Assembly: GCA_938085045.1 (NCBI GenBank) | Contig: CALKGI010000005.1 | Location: 1-64,000 of the forward strand | Direction of reading: 5' to 3' | DNA from: an uncultured Alteromonadaceae bacterium | GTDB lineage: Bacteria; Pseudomonadota; Gammaproteobacteria; Enterobacterales; Alteromonadaceae | DNA length: 64,000 bases | Shown: positions 51,081 to 58,831 of the stretch, in pieces | Position numbering within the stretch: the first letter of the stretch is position 1 | How the letters are laid out: the number at the start of each line of letters is the position of its first letter | Notes under the pieces: model-generated | Database searches by the model: none | What the model saw: the letters and a program-made list of their open reading frames with translations, nothing else | Told to the model about the DNA's origin: nothing | Program-made: the position numbers and the translations under genes

Positions 51081-52455
51081 ACCCGCTAACATAATCCCTA
51101 ATAAAAAAGGCAGCCCATTGTTTAAAAAGCTGTTTTGGCCATTGCTAGTGGGATTTGGCTGTGGTGTTGGTGGTTTGTATCTGGTGATTTTAACCCACGC
51201 TATGTTAATTGGTTTGGGCTTGCTGATATTGTGCGGCCTGTGTTTTCGTCAACTATTTCTGCTTGTGAGTCAAACCGAACGTGATGTGCTGAGTTTTATG
51301 CAATCGATTGAATACGAAGACTTTTCTCGTCGTTTTCAAAAAAGTGATAATACCGGGCAAACCTTTGAACTGGCCGGCGCCTTTGACCAAGTCTTAAGCC
51401 AATTTCAACAATTAAAACTTGAGCATCAGCAACAAACCCATTTGTTGAAATCGGTGATACAGCAAATTAGCAGCGGCATTTTACTGATTGACCACAAAGG
51501 CCAAGTCATCATCAGAAACAGCGCTGCGGTACATCAGCTCAACATTACTGGACTGAAAACGCGCCAACAGGTAACCGAAAAATACCCGCAGTTAAACGCC
51601 ATTTTCAACGACGATGATGGCACCTACAGTGTTAACCTCAACAATCGACAATTCCAATTAATCGACCATAAAATCACCGTTGGCAGTCAAGCTTACCAAC
51701 TGATTGTATTAACCAATATCCACGATGAAATAGAATCTAACGAAATCGAATCTTGGCAAAAACTGATTTCGGTTTTGATTCATGAAATTAGTAATTCCAT
51801 CACTCCCATCAGCTCATTGTCATCGACGGTTGACGATATGGTGACATTGTCGATTATGCCAAAAATCGCCGAACTGGGCATCAACGACGACGATTTGAAC
51901 GAAACCATCGATGATGTGCATCAGTCGGTCACCACCATATCGCGTCGCTCTGAAGGATTAATTAATTTTGTTGATGAATATCGTAAATTAACTCGGGTGA
52001 ACATTGCCGACAAAAAACCGGTGGCGGTAGTCGACCTCATCCAACAAATTCAAACTTTGTTGTCAGATGAACTAAGCCAACAGCAGGTTGAGATAGCGAT
52101 TAACATCGAACCGATAAGTTTAAGTATTAACATCGACCAAAGTTTGATTGAACAAGTGCTGATCAATATCTTTATTAATGCGCTACAAGCGACTGAAAAT
52201 CAGCAAACATCGGCGAAAATCACCATAAACGCTTACATAAATGATTATGCTAAAGCGGTGATAGACATTAGTGACAATGGCATGGGGATGACTGAACAGG
52301 GCCAAAGCAAAATATTCACCCCGTTTTACACCACCAAACCCACAGGCTCTGGCATTGGACTGGCACTGGCTCGACAAATCATGCACAAGCATCGCGGTGC
52401 CATTCAAGTATCGTCCCAAATAGATAAAGGTAGCAAATTCAGGCTAATATTCTAA
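51070..52455 (+). CDS. Sensor histidine kinase partner of the NtrC-family regulator
   Basis: A 461-residue kinase with two closely spaced membrane helices near the N-terminus (about residues 20-65), leaving almost no periplasmic loop. A PAS-like segment follows (about 130-230), then the phosphorylated histidine in VLIHEISNSITPI, and ATPase motifs NIFINALQAT, DNGMGM and GSGIGLALAR. The short outer loop suggests the signal is sensed in or near the membrane. The ATG at 51070 overlaps the regulator stop by 11 bp. Together the pair forms a standard two-component system. Confidence 0.9.
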   Translation: MASEPANIIPNKKGSPLFKKLFWPLLVGFGCGVGGLYLVILTHAMLIGLGLLILCGLCFRQLFLLVSQTERDVLSFMQSIEYEDFSRRFQKSDNTGQTFELAGAFDQVLSQFQQLKLEHQQQTHLLKSVIQQISSGILLIDHKGQVIIRNSAAVHQLNITGLKTRQQVTEKYPQLNAIFNDDDGTYSVNLNNRQFQLIDHKITVGSQAYQLIVLTNIHDEIESNEIESWQKLISVLIHEISNSITPISSLSSTVDDMVTLSIMPKIAELGINDDDLNETIDDVHQSVTTISRRSEGLINFVDEYRKLTRVNIADKKPVAVVDLIQQIQTLLSDELSQQQVEIAINIEPISLSINIDQSLIEQVLINIFINALQATENQQTSAKITINAYINDYAKAVIDISDNGMGMTEQGQSKIFTPFYTTKPTGSGIGLALARQIMHKHRGAIQVSSQIDKGSKFRLIF

Positions 52456-52520
52456 AAAGCCACTTTGTTGTAGTGCACAATAATCGTTATAATAAAAATT
52501 CAATAATAAATGGGCCTATT

Positions 52521-53612
52521 ATGTACAGTGATATTCGACCTTATCGTGATGATGAGGTAGCTGGGGTTATCGAAACCCTAGTCAATGATGAAGAGTTTCA
52601 ATCGTCGGTTGCAATCTATGCAATGCCGCGATTGATCAAGGTATTTCCGGGCATTTGCCGCTGGTTGGTGAAAATGTCGTTGAAACGACGAACCAGTTCG
52701 CTAACCAGAGTGCATGATATTCAGCTCGAAGCGGCCAGATACATGTATAAACTGATCAAGCGCAGTACCGACGGTTTTACTTATACCGGCCTCAATGAAC
52801 TGGATATGTCAAAACCAACCTTGTTTATAAGTAATCACCGAGATATAGCACTCGACCCTGCGCTGATAAATCTGGCACTTCACGAAGGCGGTCACACCAC
52901 GCTTGAAATTGCCATAGGCGACAACTTACTGAGCAAACCGTGGATATCAGACGTGATGCGGCTCAACAAGAGCTTTATCGTCAAACGTTCAGAAAAAACC
53001 AAGCGAGCGATGCTAACAGCGTCGAAAAAGCTCTCTGCTTATATTCACCACACGCTAAACGACAACAAACAAAACGTTTGGATAGCCCAGCGAGAAGGCC
53101 GAGCCAAAGACGGCAATGACACAACCAATTCAGCCGTATTGTCTATGTTATTACTCAATAGACAAAAGCCCATGCCCATTGGTGAATATTTAAAGCAACT
53201 GAACATAGTGCCGGTTTCAATAGCCTACGAAATTGACCCGTGCGACCAAGATAAAGCCAAAGAATTGGCCGCAGTAGAGGCCACTGGCAGCTACGAAAAA
53301 GCCGAACACGAAGACATTCGCAGCATAACCCAAGGGATTTTAGGTCACAAAGGCCGCGTTAATGTCGCTTTTGGCACCGTATTACAAGGCGACTTTGAAG
53401 ACACCAAAGCCATAGCAGCTGCTATAGATGAACAGGTCATTAGTAATTACCGACTGTTCGACAGTAACCTATCTGCCCATGCCAAACTCAACGGCACAGG
53501 CAAAGTCATCGACAAACTAGCCAAACGACTCGAAGGACTCGACGAAGCCCAACAGCGCTGGTTGTTAACCATGTATGCCAACCCGGTTAATGCTAAAGAA
53601 AAGATGAAATAA
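52521..53612 (+). CDS. Glycerolipid acyltransferase-family protein (PlsC-like domain)
   Basis: A 363-residue protein with an acyltransferase domain. The HX4D motif appears as NHRDIALD near residue 114, and IAQREGRAKDGND matches the later glycerol-phosphate-binding block of these enzymes. The N-terminus contains an extra segment of about 80 residues compared with PlsC. It likely transfers an acyl group to a lysolipid or related acceptor at the membrane; the substrate is unknown. The ATG at 52521 starts the recognisable protein. It stands between the two-component system and an exported phosphatase. Confidence 0.78.
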   Translation: MYSDIRPYRDDEVAGVIETLVNDEEFQSSVAIYAMPRLIKVFPGICRWLVKMSLKRRTSSLTRVHDIQLEAARYMYKLIKRSTDGFTYTGLNELDMSKPTLFISNHRDIALDPALINLALHEGGHTTLEIAIGDNLLSKPWISDVMRLNKSFIVKRSEKTKRAMLTASKKLSAYIHHTLNDNKQNVWIAQREGRAKDGNDTTNSAVLSMLLLNRQKPMPIGEYLKQLNIVPVSIAYEIDPCDQDKAKELAAVEATGSYEKAEHEDIRSITQGILGHKGRVNVAFGTVLQGDFEDTKAIAAAIDEQVISNYRLFDSNLSAHAKLNGTGKVIDKLAKRLEGLDEAQQRWLLTMYANPVNAKEKMK

Positions 53613-53616
53613 TAAA

Positions 53617-53638
53617 GTGGGCAATCATTTGTGCCCAC
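53617..53638. repeat. Short palindromic repeat GTGGGCA-N8-TGCCCAC
   Basis: A 7-bp perfect stem immediately after the acyltransferase stop, followed by CCTAC. It is of the same style as other intergenic repeats in the window and might act as a weak transcript end. Confidence 0.55.
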
Positions 53639-53765
53639 CCTACTCCCCCGAAACAATTTGACAAAAAACCACCATTTACAAAGCTGTTTTTTTAACTTAG
53701 AGTTATAGCTCTAATAATTAGTTGTCCAACTGGTCAACTTTAACAATAAAAAACAGGAAATCATC

Positions 53766-54578
53766 ATGTTTAAACAACTTGTGGCAGCGAGCTGCCTTTT
53801 AATTACCAGTGCAACGGCCCTCGCGGCAGACGCCAGTATCATCTATTTAACCCGTCATGCTGAAAAACAAACCGGTTCAGATCCAGCATTAACCGCAGAA
53901 GGTCAATTGCGGGCGCAAAATATCGCAGATTTACTCAAACGTGCTGACATCAGCTCAATTTACTCAACTGACTATAACCGCACTCAACAAACAGCCACAC
54001 CATTGAGTACTGCCATATCAGTGCCAATAACCTCATACGATCCGAACCAGTTAGCATCATTTGCCAACCAACTTAACAATCTTAGCGGCAATACTTTGGT
54101 TGTGGGTCACTCTAACACCACACCAGAGTTAGTTGGTTTGCTAGGTGGTCAAGCGACAGCAATTCCTGAAAGCGAATTCGACCGTTTATATCAGGTGATC
54201 ATTGGAGACAATGGTCAAGTAACCACTGTTTTATTGACGTCTTTACCCGCACAAGCCACTCCAACAAGTTGTGATGCCGTAGAAGTTACAGCCGCAGGTT
54301 TGTCAGCTTCAAAAAATGCATGGGTATACAAAAGTATTGATGTGCCAGCATGTGCCAACACCTTGAATGTCAATATTGCAGGTAGTGTAGGTGATGCTGA
54401 TTTGTATATCCGCTTTGGTTCACAACCAACTACGGCTGCATACGAGTGTCGTCCATGGAAAGACGGCAGCAATGAAACTTGTACTGTTAATAATCCTAAC
54501 GCTGGCATTTGGCATATTGGTATTAATGCTTACGATGCCTTTTCAGGCTTGAGCTTAACCGCCACTGCTACAGAATAA
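53766..54578 (+). CDS. Exported histidine phosphatase with C-terminal PPC domain
   Basis: A 270-residue exported protein. The signal peptide ends near LAA. A histidine-phosphatase domain follows, with the LTRHAEK phosphohistidine motif, SSIYSTDYNRTQQTA and GHSNTTPEL containing the second histidine. After it lies a PPC domain (about residues 175-270) with DADLYIRFGSQPTT and a YECRPW...C cysteine pair like those of the two M4 proteases. AGGAAA precedes the ATG. Joining a small phosphatase to a PPC domain is unusual; the domain may help secretion through the outer membrane. Substrate is unknown. Confidence 0.85.
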   Translation: MFKQLVAASCLLITSATALAADASIIYLTRHAEKQTGSDPALTAEGQLRAQNIADLLKRADISSIYSTDYNRTQQTATPLSTAISVPITSYDPNQLASFANQLNNLSGNTLVVGHSNTTPELVGLLGGQATAIPESEFDRLYQVIIGDNGQVTTVLLTSLPAQATPTSCDAVEVTAAGLSASKNAWVYKSIDVPACANTLNVNIAGSVGDADLYIRFGSQPTTAAYECRPWKDGSNETCTVNNPNAGIWHIGINAYDAFSGLSLTATATE

Positions 54579-54596
54579 TTACCGTTATAACAGCAA

Positions 54597-54616
54597 AATG
54601 CCACACGGATGTGGCA
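54597..54616. terminator. Weak stem-loop after the phosphatase
   Basis: ATGCCACA-CGGA-TGTGGCAT forms an 8-bp stem, but the following bases are ATTAAAATAA rather than a T-run. A weak terminator is possible. Confidence 0.45.
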
Positions 54617-54680
54617 TATTAAAATAACGTAGGCGTAATGGCTAAGAGGCTAAGAGACAGCGGTGAAAAGCAAAAGCCTG

Positions 54681-55163
54681 CTATTCCAAAAAAATCTTAT
54701 TAGAATAAATCAGGCTCGGCATATTATTGGCGACTTTCCATTGCAGCAAACCATATTGGGCGCTGACAAATAGCTCGTCGGAGGGTTTAATACGGGTTTT
54801 ATATTTAGATAAGTCAATTTGTGCATGGATCACCATTGAATCGCCTGCATCCAGACTAGTGAAATCATTATATTTGTAGTCACTGACCAACCGGCGGCTG
54901 ATCCTATGGGTGAGATTATGATTGTCTTGTGCCCAAACCAATACCGTTAAAGGATTAGGACTAGTTGGGACTTTTAAAGTAAGATTATCTTGCGAAACAT
55001 TGGTGATGGTAGCAACAAGATTCAATTGATTGCTCGATGCTTGTTCGAGCTCGATATTTAGGGTGAGAGGTTCGAGTTTTTGCGCAGTAATTTCGGGTGT
55101 GCCCAAACACCCACTTAAACTTAAAACCAGTATACAACTAACAAATCCAGACGGTAATTTCAT
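54681..55163 (-). CDS. Small predicted lipoprotein of unknown function
   Basis: A 160-residue protein with a lipobox (LSLSGC). The mature part is beta-rich, with a pattern ATITNVSQDNLTLKVP that resembles a small immunoglobulin-like domain. No family was recognised. It converges on the phosphatase and borders a 671-bp gap containing a decayed coding fragment. Confidence 0.65.
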   Translation of the reverse strand: MKLPSGFVSCILVLSLSGCLGTPEITAQKLEPLTLNIELEQASSNQLNLVATITNVSQDNLTLKVPTSPNPLTVLVWAQDNHNLTHRISRRLVSDYKYNDFTSLDAGDSMVIHAQIDLSKYKTRIKPSDELFVSAQYGLLQWKVANNMPSLIYSNKIFLE

Positions 55164-55282
55164 CGTTTCCGACGCTCCAAAAGTAACCTGATAACTTAAT
55201 CTTAGTTGTTCATTTTACATCCTACAAACACCATTGCTGCAAAAGTGTACAAATGTAGGGAGTTTAGTAACATAGCCCGTAA

Positions 55283-55621
55283 ATACCCGGTATTACGAAC
55301 AAATTATCAACGATTTCAGTGACATCCGGCCCCATTTTTGTTAACAATTATACCAATGACATTAATTCACTGGTCTGATTTTGGGCAGGAAAAATAAGCA
55401 GTAGCAAGGCATTAATCGCCGCCACTAGTCACTCTAATGGCAAGATTAATAACGAAGCTAATGCTTATTTTAGCCAGCAAAATGACCAGTTAATTAATGG
55501 ATTTGGTATTAGATATTATAACGACGGATATAGAGAACTATACGGGTAAGCTTTGATTAATGGAGATAGTAAAATAACTATACAATTGGCACCGATTAAA
55601 CCCGGTAACAATTTGGTATGA
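55283..55621 (+). pseudogene. Decayed coding fragment with two internal stops
   Basis: One reading frame gives protein-like sequence for about 113 codons, interrupted only by a TGA at 55376 and a TAA at 55547. It includes ISSSKALIAATSHSNGKINN, INGFGIRYYNDGYREL (weakly MORN-like) and, after the second stop, INGDSKITIQLAPIKPGNN. Persistence in one frame across two stops suggests a degraded gene. The family is not known, and chance remains possible. Confidence 0.4.
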
Positions 55622-55726
55622 GCGGCAAAAACGAAGTGTCGGTAACTGCGAACTACGTTGCCCTAATAAGATACATCATCCTTGTATTGAGCCTCACCGC
55701 GACCCTTGTTTTGATTGGCCTGCTGC

Positions 55727-55793
55727 CAATATCGCGCCGGGACGGCGCTCCTACCAATGAAGTGCCAATTGCGACCCAAATGGCGCTATATTG
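55727..55793. repeat. Imperfect large hairpin with an inner REP-like stem
   Basis: CAATATCGCGCC (55727-55738) and GGCGCTATATTG (55782-55793) are inverse copies with one mismatch. Inside lies GCGCC-GGGAC-GGCGC (55734-55748). The inner sequence resembles dispersed REP repeats of proteobacteria. It lies near the 3' end of the FAD monooxygenase gene. Confidence 0.55.
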
Positions 55794-55834
55794 ATCAAAA
55801 CTGACAAAGTGCTCTGCCCATCCAGCCTAAGCCT

Positions 55835-56950
55835 TCAAGACAACAGCTTGCGCCACCCTGCGACATTTGCAGGCCCTTGTTTTCTGACGATAAAATTACG
55901 AATTACTCGGCCAAGAAAACTGCGTCCTTTAGACGCCATGCGAATCACTCGGTTTGACTCGTCAATCACCCACGAAATGCGCTCAATGCGTTTGGCTCTG
56001 AACTGTCGTAATAAGGCTTCAACTTCAACACCTTTTTCCATCAAGTCAGCCAAACAGTGAACATCTTCAAGCCCCATACCGACACCTTGTTGCAAGGTGG
56101 GCGGGCAGCCGTGCAGGGCATCGCCAATCAGTACCACACAACCGCTGTAGACTTCGCGAGATTGAACCGCGTTTAATCGCCCGGGAATGATTTCGTCATC
56201 GGGGCCAACGGCATTAATGGCTTCAATTACTTTGTCTTCAAAGCCTTTGAATTGGTCTAGCAAAAAGTGTTTGTTGTTGATATTCAGCAACTTTTTATCT
56301 TCGTCAATGACATGTGCGTAGCAATAGACCTTATTGTCTGGCATTGGGTAACGCATAAAAAAGCTGTCAGAACCCAAGTAATAGGTCGGTTGTAGGTCGC
56401 TGGTGTCTTGGTCAATCAAAAACCGCCAGTTGGTAACGTCTAAATCTTCTAGTTCGGTTTGTTCAAAGGCTAACCCGCGCACTTGCGAATTAACGCCATC
56501 AGCGCCGATAACACAATCAAAATGCTCGGTTTGGCCATCACTGAACGTAACATCAGCGCCGTCTTCTGACTGCCTAATGGCTTTTAATTGGATGTTAAAG
56601 CGTACTTTTTTATCCATGCCCTTACGTAACAAATTGAGCAATTTAGCGCGTGGCAAAGCCAAAAATGGCTGCTTGTCAAGTGGAGCTTCAAGCAATGACG
56701 CTTTTGAAATCACTTGACCATTAGGTTTAACATAACTGACTTCGCTTACCTGATGGGCCATAGCGACTAAAGGTTCTTTCAACCCTAATCGTTCCATTCC
56801 GGCCACAGCATTAGCGGGTAAGCAAATGCCAGCACCATCTTGTGACCAACCAGATGAGCGTTCAATTAGGGTATATGGCAATGACATTTCGTCTAGGCGC
56901 CGTGCCATAGACAGGCCGACAATGCCGGCCCCAACGATGAGTATTTTCAT
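55835..56950 (-). CDS. FAD-dependent aromatic-type monooxygenase coupled to the Mur-ligase homologue
   Basis: A 371-residue flavin monooxygenase of the UbiH/PHBH type. The N-terminal GAGIVGLSMARRL binds FAD; GADGVNSQVR (DG motif) and VLIGDALHGCPPTLQQGVGMGLED (GD motif region) complete the fold. Its ATG overlaps the stop of the Mur-ligase gene in an ATGA junction, so translation is probably coupled. These enzymes hydroxylate small aromatic or similar substrates with NAD(P)H. Its place in a cyanophycin operon is unexpected, and its substrate is not evident. A role in modifying a cyanophycin-related product is speculation. Confidence 0.85.
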   Translation of the reverse strand: MKILIVGAGIVGLSMARRLDEMSLPYTLIERSSGWSQDGAGICLPANAVAGMERLGLKEPLVAMAHQVSEVSYVKPNGQVISKASLLEAPLDKQPFLALPRAKLLNLLRKGMDKKVRFNIQLKAIRQSEDGADVTFSDGQTEHFDCVIGADGVNSQVRGLAFEQTELEDLDVTNWRFLIDQDTSDLQPTYYLGSDSFFMRYPMPDNKVYCYAHVIDEDKKLLNINNKHFLLDQFKGFEDKVIEAINAVGPDDEIIPGRLNAVQSREVYSGCVVLIGDALHGCPPTLQQGVGMGLEDVHCLADLMEKGVEVEALLRQFRAKRIERISWVIDESNRVIRMASKGRSFLGRVIRNFIVRKQGPANVAGWRKLLS

Positions 56951-58647
56951 AAATGTTGTTCTATCAATTCGACTATTTCTTCACGTTCGCTGAGCACTAG
57001 CAACAATGCCAAATCGCCTTCTTGCAAATTATCGATGATAAATTTGGCGGCTTCAAAGGGCGAATCTTTGGTGTGAATGGCATCATCTGTTAAGCCGTGC
57101 TTTTTAGCGATATTGGCCATCAGGGTTGGAATCGAACCCACTGCTCGGCCACGCAAATAAGCGTGTAATTCTGCCGACATTAGCTGATCGGGTTTCATCA
57201 CCATCGCCGCTTCGGTCATCACCGAAATATCTTCATCAGAACGGTCGCCACCAGCAGAGAGCATCATCCATTTACGTTTCGACGGCATATTGTTAGTGGT
57301 AGCAACAATCGCGCTCATGCTGTGTTCGTTATGAGCAAAGTCCATCACCACTGTGGCGCCTTTGATTTTAAAGACATTACCACGACCCGGATTGTCTGCC
57401 GCATCAGAGCGAAAATCGCCTAATCCAGCAGCGATATCTTTGTCGCTAATGCCAAGGCTTTTGCCTACGCCAATCGCGCCAAGCGCATTTTGAATGTTAT
57501 GAACAGCGGCGCCGTTAAATGTCATTGGCACATCATTAACCGCGACTATATCAGTGCTGCCTGATTTATCTTGGTAGACCATTTGTCCATCACGGACGTA
57601 ACAAACAGCACCACCTTTGGACAAATGTTCAACCAGCACGGGATTGTTTTGGCTGCACGAGAACCAGCATTTGGTTTTATCGATGTCACAGCCGTACACC
57701 ACCGACTCGCCATCATCAGCATTAAGCACCAAAGTGCCAGCTTCAGTAACGGCTTTGGCCACCACAAATTTTGTCGCTGTTAAAGCTCGCAAGGTATTAA
57801 TGCCGTATTGGCCGAGGTGATCTTCTGCCACGTTGGTGACCATCGCTACATCTACTCTTGGGATGGGCAAGCCACGGCGTAATATGCCTCCGCGTGCAAC
57901 TTCAAGCAGAGCAACTTCAACTTCTTTGTTGCGCAGTAAAGTTCGTGCACCACCGGGACCTGAATAATCGCCCTTGTCGATAATGGTGTCGCCAACTCGA
58001 ATAAAGTCGGTTGAGGTTACGCCGCAGGTTTTGCCTGCTTCTTTTATAATCGACGAGGTGAGTCTAACAGATGTAGATTTACCGTTGGTGCCAGTGATCA
58101 TCGCCACGGGCACGGCTTGGTATTTATCCCACTGTACATCTGCTATTTTTGGTAATTTGTCGACTGGCCAAACTTCAACCGTTTTGCCAAAGCCCAATGA
58201 AAATTCGTCGTCATCAACCAACCATGGCATTTTGAGCGATTCGGCCTTGTTAATTAATTCAAGCAAAGGGGGATTAACTTCATCATCAATCAATTGAATC
58301 AGCGAATTGACCAATACGTTGCAAAGGTGTTCGGTGTCGTTGGAATGACCCAATAGCTCTTCACAGGTGAGGGTCCAAGCCGCTTCGTTAATTTCGGTTG
58401 CGGCATACAAAGCATCGAACGGGGCACTAAGCGCTAGGCTCACACCGTCTTCAAAGATGCGATGGATGGTTTTTTCGTGTGACCAGTTAACCGCTGCTAA
58501 CAGTTTATCTACATGTTTTTGCCAGCAATCAACCACTTTGGTTTTGTCGATTCCATGGACAAAAACGTCGATAATGGCACCGGGCAGGTCCCACAATAAG
58601 CCTTTGCCCGTTAAGCGTCGGCTATCATCTAATTCCAGCTTAATCAT
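56947..58647 (-). CDS. Mur-ligase-family protein related to the C-terminal part of cyanophycin synthetase
   Basis: A 566-residue ATP-dependent ligase-like protein. An N-terminal region of about 175 residues is not recognised and lacks an ATP-grasp domain. A Mur ligase core follows, with P-loop TGTNGKSTS near residue 190, LEVARGGILRRGL, TNVAEDHLGQYG and the late DFAHNEHSM. These segments match the Mur part of CphA. In CphA the Mur half adds arginine to the aspartate backbone; this protein could perform a related ligation, but no reaction is established. It lies 184 bp after cphA and is coupled to the FAD monooxygenase. Confidence 0.82.
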   Translation of the reverse strand: MIKLELDDSRRLTGKGLLWDLPGAIIDVFVHGIDKTKVVDCWQKHVDKLLAAVNWSHEKTIHRIFEDGVSLALSAPFDALYAATEINEAAWTLTCEELLGHSNDTEHLCNVLVNSLIQLIDDEVNPPLLELINKAESLKMPWLVDDDEFSLGFGKTVEVWPVDKLPKIADVQWDKYQAVPVAMITGTNGKSTSVRLTSSIIKEAGKTCGVTSTDFIRVGDTIIDKGDYSGPGGARTLLRNKEVEVALLEVARGGILRRGLPIPRVDVAMVTNVAEDHLGQYGINTLRALTATKFVVAKAVTEAGTLVLNADDGESVVYGCDIDKTKCWFSCSQNNPVLVEHLSKGGAVCYVRDGQMVYQDKSGSTDIVAVNDVPMTFNGAAVHNIQNALGAIGVGKSLGISDKDIAAGLGDFRSDAADNPGRGNVFKIKGATVVMDFAHNEHSMSAIVATTNNMPSKRKWMMLSAGGDRSDEDISVMTEAAMVMKPDQLMSAELHAYLRGRAVGSIPTLMANIAKKHGLTDDAIHTKDSPFEAAKFIIDNLQEGDLALLLVLSEREEIVELIEQHL

Positions 58648-58775
58648 ATGCTACCTTCGGGAGTCGACGGTTACCTGCTAGTGCGGGTAACCGTGTAATT
58701 TGGATGGGTATCGCGAAAATCGGTTTGGTTGTCAAATGAACCAAGGTTTAACATTGTGACCATCCTTGGCGCGTC

Positions 58776-58790
58776 GGGGATAAAATCCCC
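58776..58790. repeat. Short palindromic repeat between cphA and the Mur-ligase homologue
   Basis: GGGGAT-AAA-ATCCCC forms a 6-bp stem in the 184-bp gap between two same-strand genes. It is another member of the REP-like set and could influence the relative expression of the two genes. Confidence 0.55.
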
Positions 58791-58831
58791 TGCCTACAGT
58801 CGACTTTGCGACACCCTTCTTGGGGAGGGAA

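Noticed and set aside
53659-53690. TTGACA as a -35 element for the phosphatase
   Set aside because: No acceptable -10 hexamer occurs at the proper distance.
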